A DNA stretch of 29,021 nucleotides. Origin: a virus. The DNA lies in the IMG/VR virus record IMGVR_UViG_3300025652_000365, positions 1 through 29,021 of that record. One strand, written 5' to 3'. The position numbers and the translations under genes are program-made. The notes under the pieces were generated by a model. That model was given only the letters and a program-made list of their open reading frames with translations, did not search any database and had not been told where the DNA came from. This document shows positions 7,831 to 17,700 of the stretch, one piece after another; position 1 is the stretch's first letter; each line of letters opens with the position of its first letter.

Positions 7831-8709
7831 ATGGCATTATTAGACAATCAATCCTCTTCTCAATATTATGGCAACGTTAGTTTATATGGTGAATATCAAT
7901 TTGTTTCACTAAGTGACATTATAAGTCAATTTATGTTTGTGTATGTTGGTGAAGATAAAATAATATCAAAAGCTAGTAGAACAGATGTAGCGTTTCATGC
8001 GCAAAGAGGTTTAGCTGAAATGTCGTTTGACACTTTCAAATCTACAAAGGCTCTAGAGATAACTGTTCCAGCAACACTACAGATGACGTTACCACAAGAC
8101 TATGTTAGTTACGTTAAAATAAGCTGGGTTGATAGTGCTGGTATTAATCATGTTGTGTATCCGGTTAGTAAAACTTCTAATCCTACAAAACCAACACAAG
8201 CTTCTGATGGCTCATACTCTTTTAATGGTGCTGATGGTAGTATGTTGACTGATTCTGAATCTAAAGCTTGGAGTAATTATAAATCAAAAACACCTTCTGA
8301 AAATCAAGATGATTATCAAGATGATACTTATTGGAAAATGAATGGTAATAGATACGGTTTAGATCCTCAGCACGCTCAAGCTAATGGTTCTTTTTATGTA
8401 GATGAAAATGCAGGAAAAATACATTTTAGTTCTAATATTTCTGGAAAAACTGTAATATTAGATTACATAAGCGATAGCCTAGGCACTGAAGATGAAATGA
8501 AAGTTCACAAGTTTGCTGAAGAAGCAATGTACAAGTGGATTTCTTGCGCTATTTTATCAGGAAAATCTAATATACCTGAATATCAAGTAAACAGGTTTAA
8601 AAAAGAAAAATTTGCAGCTGTTAGAACTGCAAAACTAAGGTTATCTAATTTAAAATTAGAAGAATTAACTCAAATTTTAAGAGGTAAATCGAAACAAATA
8701 AAACACTAG
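7831..8709 (+). CDS. Probable second neck/ring or tail adaptor protein
   Basis: The protein has 292 residues. The N-terminal part contains YQFVSLSDIISQFMFVYVGE (near residue 22) and RTDVAFHAQRGLAEMSFDTF (near residue 50). These are followed by a beta segment ending LPQDYVSYVKISWVD. Together they form a block I recall as conserved in structural proteins of environmental podoviruses. A polar, Ser/Asp-rich insertion spans about residues 120-190. The C-terminus is helical and basic (EEAMYKWISCAILSGKSNIP, then repeated Lys/Leu). It ends with a single TAG, three bases before the ATG of the giant tail gene and in the same reading frame. This is the only gene in the window closed by a lone amber codon. 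It probably forms the tail ring that receives the giant protein. Confidence 0.68.
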   Translation: MALLDNQSSSQYYGNVSLYGEYQFVSLSDIISQFMFVYVGEDKIISKASRTDVAFHAQRGLAEMSFDTFKSTKALEITVPATLQMTLPQDYVSYVKISWVDSAGINHVVYPVSKTSNPTKPTQASDGSYSFNGADGSMLTDSESKAWSNYKSKTPSENQDDYQDDTYWKMNGNRYGLDPQHAQANGSFYVDENAGKIHFSSNISGKTVILDYISDSLGTEDEMKVHKFAEEAMYKWISCAILSGKSNIPEYQVNRFKKEKFAAVRTAKLRLSNLKLEELTQILRGKSKQIKH

Positions 8710-8712
8710 TAC

Positions 8713-11700
8713 ATGCCAGAGATCAAGCATAATTTTACCGGTGGTAAAATGAACAAGGATGTCGATCAAAGACTTGTTCCAAAAGGAGAGTATAGAGATG
8801 CAATGAACATACAAGTGTCAACTTCAGAAGGATCTGATGTTGGAACTGTTCAGAATATATTGGGTAATCAACATGGTTGCATGGGTGGTAGTCTTGATAG
8901 TATTACAAATAATTCTACTACCGTGGGGTCTGTAACGGATGAAAAAACAGACTCTTTATATTGGTTTATATCAGGGGGACAACCCCAACCTGGTCCGAAT
9001 GTCACAATGAGAGATTCTATTTGGAGACATACGTCAAACGATAATTGTAAACCTGTTTTCGTAGATAATTACGGTATTTCACTTACAAATCCTTTTGATG
9101 ACACTTTTATCAGTTCAATTTTAACAAATATAACTTCGTCTGTTTTTAATGAAATAGAAGTTGGATGGACGGTAGTAGGTGTCACTAACGATGGTGTTTA
9201 TTCTAACACAGCTACCATATCTTCTTTTAACACAGCGCCATATATCCCTTTTGATTTTGGCTACACACCAACAATTAATACCGTAAATATTGTAAGCGGA
9301 ATTGCTTTAAACCCTATGATTGACGTGGCGTCTGGTATTAGTTTTGTAATGATACAAGATATAAATGGAAATTTTTCGCAATCCACTCTAAACGAAGTAT
9401 ATATACACGGATGGAGTGGGGGTTCTGTTAATCAGCTTGTTGGTGATACAATAGAAATCCCTGCTTATTCTGGTAACACATATACGATTAACACTGCTAG
9501 TATTGTTTCTTTGACGTACTTAAATGGGGTGGGTGCGCAGGCTGTAAAGTTAATACTAGACACTAATACAGTACTATTTTCAAACCCAACGTTAGATCCT
9601 AGCGTTACCGCAGAATTAACTAGCGGTATAGGATTAGTTGGATCTTATAACGGATCTTCTATTTCCGCTTTAATAACTAGCTCGGATCAAGTAACAACTA
9701 ATATTGCAAACGGAGAAATTATATTCAATACTGTGGATTATGATGTTACAAACACTACTGTTGGAAGTGTTGTTAGCATTAGCGGTATTACGGGTGGTAT
9801 TCAACTTAGTGATTTCTGTGTTCAATCTATAAACACTTCTAACAACTCTATAGTACTAGAAGATTGTCAAACTGGAGTTACTGCACTACAAGGATTTCAA
9901 GTTGGTGGATTATCTTATGGCGTACCTCAAGCTACAGGTGGAGCAATTCAGTTTGCAGTTAGTGGGCTAGTGGAACTTGACCAACCTTTAAATCTACAAG
10001 GAACCTACCAATCGTTATACTTTCAAGGACCAAGAACACTTAATTTTAACGCTAACACTTTAATAACTGGAATTGATGTTGTAGATGACATGCTGTTTTG
10101 GACCGATAACACAACTGAGCCTAAAAAAATAAATATACAACGTAGTATAGACGGAACTCATTTCAACGGTACGCAGCATACTCGCGTTATAAATCCTGAC
10201 CAAGGATTATCTATAGGTAGTAATGTTATGGCGCGTGAAAAACATATAACTGTTATTCGAAAAAGCCCTATTAAATCTTTGTCACTAGAGCTTAGTGACG
10301 GAAGGGACCCTTCTTTAAACTACTCTGCAATTACAATAACTTCAGATGATCCAATAAACACGTCAATAATTAGCTCTAGTAACCCGGCAACTACTACTGA
10401 TTTTTCAGGATTATTAATTGAGGATACTATTCAAGTTTCATTTCCTTATGACTATGATATAAACAGCACGTTTAGTGTTGCTTGGGCTCCTGGTGATTAC
10501 TTATTATTAAAAGAAGAGATTAGCCCAACGGATTTACCATCTACACCTTTGACCAACTGGACAATAAGGGGTAAAATACTAAACGTTCAAAATGGTAATA
10601 ATTTTGACTCAAGCAATGGTGTTGTTGTTGCAACTATTGAGATAGTTGGTTTAAATGGTGTTCCTCCCGAACCAGCCGCGGGCCAAACAATGATGTTTGT
10701 AGCTGATTTAGAGTACTCTGACACCCGTATATTTCAAGATAAATTTCCTAGGTTTTCTTATAGATACAAATACAGTGATGGAGAATATTCTACGTTTGCT
10801 CCGTGGTCTGAGCCAGCTTTTATTCCAACAAGCTTTAATTATGACCCTAAAAAAGGTTGGAACACTGGTATGCGTAACAACCTTCAATCAGTAAAGTTAA
10901 AAGGTTTTAACACATCAACGTATGCGGATATTACATCTATTGATATATTATACAAAGATGACTCTTCTCCAAATGTTTACCTTGTTCAGACGATTAGTCC
11001 AATAGATATTATTTCGAGTGGACAGGTGGATCGCCCTTGGTTTTTAAATGAGTATATCGTAAACTCAGAAAACATAAAAGGTGTAATTCCTTCTGGGCAG
11101 TTGTTACGAGCATGGGATGGAGTTCCTAAAAAAGCTCTTGCTCAAAGCATTAGTGGTAACAGGGTCATTTACGGTAACTACGAGCAACATTATGATTTGT
11201 TAATAGGTGGAGAGATTTATACCCCAGATTTTAATAACAGTTTAGTTGCGTGGGCACCCTCAACAGCTGGATCACCGCAAAAGTCAATTAAATCTTTAAG
11301 GGATTACAAGTTAGGTGTTGTTTTTACAGATAAATACGGTAGAGAGACACCAGTACTTATAGGGGAGAATGGAGGTTTTAGTGTTAAAAAAATTGAATCT
11401 AAAAATTATAACAGGTTGACAGCTTCTTTAAGTGGTGTTCCGCCAAGCGAAATGGCGTACTACAAGTTTTATATAAAAGAAACATCTTCCGAATATTACA
11501 ACGTACCTATGGACCGCTGGTACTCCGCTGAAGACGGAAATATATGGTTATCCATGCCATCTGCTGATAGAAATAAAATTGATTTAGATACTTTTTTATA
11601 TTTTAAAAAGGGAGAGTCTGGCGACAAAAATGTTATAGAAAACTCTACAGAGTACAAAGTGTTAGATATAGATAACGAGGCTCCAAAATGGATTAAAACT

Positions 11701-14700
11701 AAAAAAATTCGTATAGGATCAGCAAAACACAATGTAGCAGGTAATTCATGTTTATTTGGATTTGCCAATGACACAACAAACTTAGCGCCTAAAGTAGGTG
11801 AAATATCTTTTAGTTTAAACTACGACGGTCCTAGTGAGTTTGCTAATTTACCTTTTAAAACATCAACGTTAGCTAGTTTGCAAAACGTTGAAGAGCAATT
11901 GTATATACAGTTTGTAATGGGTAACGACTACTCGTCTCAATACGCTATAAATGAAATTACTTCAGATTTTGATGCGAGTTCTACCGCTGTCAGTAACTAT
12001 TTTATATCGCTAACAAAACCTTTAGATAACGATATAAATATTATATTTGACAACCCAGCGTTTTCTAGTGCAATCAAAGAGGATGTTAGAGTTGTATTTA
12101 CTAAAGGAGTAATACAAAACACGCCAAACTTTGATGGTAGATTTTTTGTTAAAATTGAAAACGATGGTAAAATTCAATCAATGGTTTCTGACAGTACTCA
12201 AGGTATTAATTATCAGGTAAAAGTTTCTATGCCAGTTTATGAGAAAAGTGGAGGTGAATCTATTGGAGATTATGGTATTCACGCTCACGCTTATACTCGC
12301 TCGGGTACTAACTATGTAGCAAAAGACTGGTGTGGCTCTGTAACCGGCGGGTGTGGAAACTTTACTTGGGGAGGGTATGGAGTGTATACAAGTTGCTCTC
12401 AGTACAAAGGAGCTCTCGATAATCCTGGTGGTTACAATTATAACAGACTAGCATCTAGAAAAAGTTTTACAAGAGATTTAGGTGGCGAGACAATGAGCAG
12501 TCTTGGTGATAGTGGTGAGGGTAGTGCAAGTGGTGTGTTTTTTATCAACGCGGGCAAAAGAACTTGGAAAAAGAAAAACACTGTTGGTTGTAACGATGAT
12601 ACGTTAAGTTGGCCTGACAATAATAACATGAATCATCTGTCTCCAGGGTGTAATAATCTTGATTCAGGTTCAGGTTGTGGCGTCGGTTGGATTGACCCTT
12701 TTCCTGGTATCCACCCTGGTGGTGGGGGATCATATATTAATATAGGTTTTTCTGGTATAAAAGCACCAGGTAGTAGTAGTTTAAGATCACTCTTTCATGG
12801 GGGTTATGACTCGGATGGAACTGGTAATTTCCATCTGCACAATTCCATCTCTTCGTTTTTTGGTGTTGGTACAACAAATGACAGTCACAATGACCCAACT
12901 ACTAAAACATTTGTAGAAAGTCTTGTGGCGGGATCAAAATTCAAGTGGAAAGAAGACCCCACTGAAACTATATATACAATAGTAGATCAAACAGAATGTA
13001 GTTATGACGTGCATTTTGCTAGACATTCTGATGGATACTGTATACATGGAGGGGCTTTTATTGGTGATCCAAGTACATATACTAAAAACTGGGATTTTAG
13101 AACAGACAAACCTATAGTTTGGAACCCGTCTAATGATTCTGGAAATGCTTTTATTGACGGTGGTCTTCATTTAGGTGATGCAACTGGACCTGCAGATCAC
13201 GTGCGTAATGTTACCACTGATGGTGGTTTAACTCTAACCCTAGCAGATGCATCCGGAATACAAGTAGGTATGGCTGTAAGACACGCAAATATACCTTTAG
13301 AGTGTAATGTCTTGACTGTTGCTGGAAACTCAGTTGGGATTAGCTTAGCGTCTACAAGCACTGGAGTTGGAGGTGTTGACGTGAGCTTTGGTTTTATAAT
13401 ACGTGTTAAGGGTGGTTTAATTAATGGTATTGATGTTGGTGGAGTTGTTGGGACTAATCCTCAGGAAAACTATCTTTTGGTAGATCGTATTAGTACACAA
13501 TGTAGTAATGGTAATAGTTTAAAACCTATGTACGATCTACATGTTGGAATGGCTCTTGATTTTTGCAACGGCACGCTTAGTGATAATTTTTATGGTCTTG
13601 CTATAAAAAGTATAGGAGAAAAAGACAGTAATGGTAATTATAGAATAGATTTAGGTGGTATGTATAAACCACTTATAGGGTTTGAGGTTTGTCCTAATTT
13701 TACTAGTACTAGTGGCGTAGAGCTTAACAAGGCTTTAGCGGTTAAGCAGGCTGTAATGAATGGGGCTAGTAATTTTTCTGAAGCTAACACGGATTACAGT
13801 TTACAAAACCATCCAATGGCAATAGAAAATGGGGTTTGCGGATCTATAGTAGCGGTAGGTTATACACTTCAATTTCTTCAAGAATACGACACATATAGCG
13901 ATGGAAATGTTATGCCAGAAAACCCTTTTATTTGGGAAACAAAGCCAAAAAATGATGAGGGGATAGATGTTTATTACGAAATTAGTGATAGATATTCTAT
14001 TGAATTGAACCCAAGTACAATCTCACAAACAATACCTTTACAGTCACGAGTAGCTAGCGTACTTAACGAGGGGGGGATGGATTTAATGCAACCACTTGTG
14101 CTTAACGTTGGAGGTCCTGGTGGGGACGAGATAACAATACAAACTAGTATTATTAATGGAATTCCAGGAGCTTGGGTTGGACCAGGATCATCACCAACGG
14201 GAGTAAACCCTATTGTAGTTGGAAGTACTTTAATAATAACTAAACCTAACGGGGAGTCGTTTAACGTTGTGGTTGAAGAGATTATGAATCAAATGGCATT
14301 TGGAACAGGTTATCTTTCCAACAAGTTTCGTCTTCAAAAAAATCTATATGGAAGCGAGCACACTTTAAATTGGCACAACTGTTATTCCTTTGGAAACGGA
14401 GTAGAATCAAATAGATCAAAAGATGTGTATAATGCTAGCTTTATGGGTAATGGCGTTAAAGTTTCATCTGTTTTTGAAGAGTATGCAAAAGAACGTCGTT
14501 ATAGTGGGTTAGTATATTCTGGTATATACAACTCTACATCAGGGGTAAATAATTTAAACCAATTTTCTTACGCTGAAAAAATTACAAAAGACATAAACCC
14601 TATTTATGGTAGTATACAAAAACTACATAGTGGGTGGGGACAAGGTGGAGATTTAGTAACGCTTTGTGAAGATAGAGTATTAAAAATACTAGCTAATAAA

Positions 14701-17700
14701 GATGCTTTGTTTAATGCTGATGGAAATTCAAATGTAACTTCAACTAACAATGTTTTAGGCCAAGCTATTCCTTACTCTGGCGAGTATGGTATGTCTAAAA
14801 ATCCAGAGTCATTTGCATCAGAAGCTTATAGAATTTATTTCACTGATAAAGTTAGAGGTACTGTTATGAGGTTGTCTATGGACGGGTTAACACCTATATC
14901 GAACCATGGTATGAAAGATTGGTTTAGAGATCACCTAAAGCTAGGTGATAAACTGATTGGTAGTTACGACGATAGAAAAGACGAATACAATATTACTATA
15001 AAAGGTGATAATATTGCCAAAACAGTTACATTTAAAGAAGATGTAAAAGGTTGGGTGAGTTTCAAATCATTTACACCTGAAAATGCTATTAGCTGCGCTA
15101 ATGAGTACTACACGTTTAAAGGTGGTGATATATGGAAACATCACAGTGAGGCTGTTGATAGAAATACTTTTTACAACGAAAGCCTTGTACCATCAAGTGT
15201 AGAAGTTATATTCAACGAGGTACCTGGAAGCGTTAAATCTTTCAAAACTGTAAATTACGAAGGCTCACAAGCTAAAGTAACTTCAAAAGATGAAAACAAT
15301 ATCACGTTAATGGATGGCGAGTACTTTAACTTAGAAGCAGAAAAAGGTTGGCATGTTACTAATGTTATTACTAATTTAGAACAAGGTGGTATAACTGAAT
15401 TTATAAAGAAAGAAGGTAAATGGTTTGGGTATGTTATAGGTAACGACGTTATTATATCTGAAGTTGGTAACGCGTCAGGAAACTATAATACTGAGGATTT
15501 TAGTATACAAGGTATAGGTAGAACCTCTGGTACAATAACTAGTGTTGTATATGGCTGTATGGACGACACAATGTTTAATTATAACGACGCCGTTACTAAT
15601 GATGATGGTTCTTGTATTAATTTTAGTCATGGGTGTATGGATCCTGATGCTGACAACTTCCAATTGAGCGCTAATACAGATGATGGAAGTTGCTACTACC
15701 TAGGTTGCACAACGGGACCTTTAGCTGATCAAGAACAGTTTGGTGGATCTATAAACTATGATCCTAACGCAACAGTTGATGATGGTAGTTGTATTCCAGG
15801 TGTTTGGGGGTGTACTCTTTTAGGTTATTTTAATTCTAATCCATCGGCAAACATGCCAAGTAACTACTGTATTCCGATTAATTTTGGCTGTACAGATTCT
15901 AGCGCTAATAACTATGTTGCTCTTGTTGACGAAATGACAGATGTTAATACTGACGATGGAAGTTGTGAATATGAAGGGTGCGCTGATCCTATAGCTACAA
16001 ACTATAGCTTTACAGGTAGTTCACCGGTTGTTGATGGTCCTAATGGAAATTTAACTTATCTAAATGGTACCGCAATTGATGATGGTTCATGTACTTATGT
16101 TGGTGGTTGTATGGATAATACTGCTTGTAACTTTGATGCTTTAGCAACAATTGATAATGGTTTATGCTATTTATGTGCAGATGATAACGCTGATAATTAT
16201 GACGCGGTAATACCTTTCACTGATTACACCTGCCTTGGTGCTTGTACCTACTGTAATGATGTGGCTAGCGTTACAATCACGAACCAAACAACATCTGACG
16301 CTGGAATGAGCAATGGAACTGTCACGATAGAGTGGCCAGCATCTACATCAAGCTCAGTTACTTCGTATGAAGTTTACAATTGGAATTATACTATCCTAGA
16401 AACTATTACATCTTCTGGAAATCCTACAGAAACACTTACTATTACAGGTTTAGAAGCAGGAACTTATAATATATACGTTAAGACTATTTGCACAACTAGT
16501 GATGGTAACACACTTACAGCAGGTGAGAATCTTCCAGGAGGTAACACGGGAGCAGGTCCGCATTTTGGAACACCTGTTTCAACAACTATTACGTCAACTC
16601 CAATACCTGGTTGTATGGATAGTACTGGCGCATTCAATAACGCTGGTGGAACTTGGGGCGCTTGTAACTTTGATGCATCGGCTACTATAGATGATGGTTC
16701 ATGTGAATACACAACATGTACTGGTTGTACTGATAGCGCGTACTCAGAGTATTGTGGTGATTGTTGGGATGCTGTTAACCAAGTTAATGGACCAGAAGGA
16801 AGTGGTTATGGCCCTTGGGTTGCTGATACAATTCCTACTAGTTGTTTAACTCTTATAGTTCCTGGATGTACTGATGCTAGTGCGTTTAATTATGATGCTA
16901 CAGCTACTGTAGATGATGGTAGTTGTGTTGCTATTGTTTTAGGCTGTACAGATGACACGCTAAATAATGATGGAAGTTATGCTGCTTCAAACTATAATGC
17001 GCTCGCTAATACAGATGATGGTAGCTGTAACCCTTATAATTGTCCAACAATAGAAATTGGTCAAAGCCTTTTCAACACTACTTTTAAAATAAACACATAT
17101 AACACCCCGTACCCTAACACCTCTTCTTATTGGAATTCTGTAAATCCAATTGCTACCATTAATGGTAATAATGTAAACCTAAACCCTTGGAGTAGCTTAG
17201 TGAGTGGTAGTACTGTTATTGGTGTTAAAACAAGTGAACCAACAATGAATTATGTTGCGGCTGGGTCAACTACCGCTGATATAGTGTTTTTTATTATGAC
17301 AGCTGATGGCCTTTGTTTTGCAACGGAAACACAAACATTTACTATTGGTTGTACTGATAGCGCAGCTAACAACGCCACTGGCTTTAATATATCTGACAAC
17401 ACACAATGTACATATTCAGGGTGTATGGATGCTACTGCTTGTAATTACAATATTTTAGCAACTACTCCTGACGCTAATAATCCTTGTCTTTTCTGTGGTG
17501 ACGTAAGTGCTTTAAATTACGATGGCGCTACTTGTACTGATGGTTGTGTTTACGGTGGTTGTACTGATAGTACTCCGTCGGTTATGGATCCAAATGCACA
17601 GGCCGCAAGTAACTTTGATGCAAATGTTACGGTAAGTTGTGGTACTAATAACGACAACGAATGCTGTACTTACCATGATGATCAAGATGTAGTCGCGAGT

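Noticed and set aside
8732-8750. Perfect 8-base inverted repeat (ATTTTACC/GGTAAAAT) just inside the giant tail gene
   Set aside because: It encodes NFTGGK, part of what looks like a conserved protein motif, so the symmetry may be a by-product; the stem is short and AT-rich.
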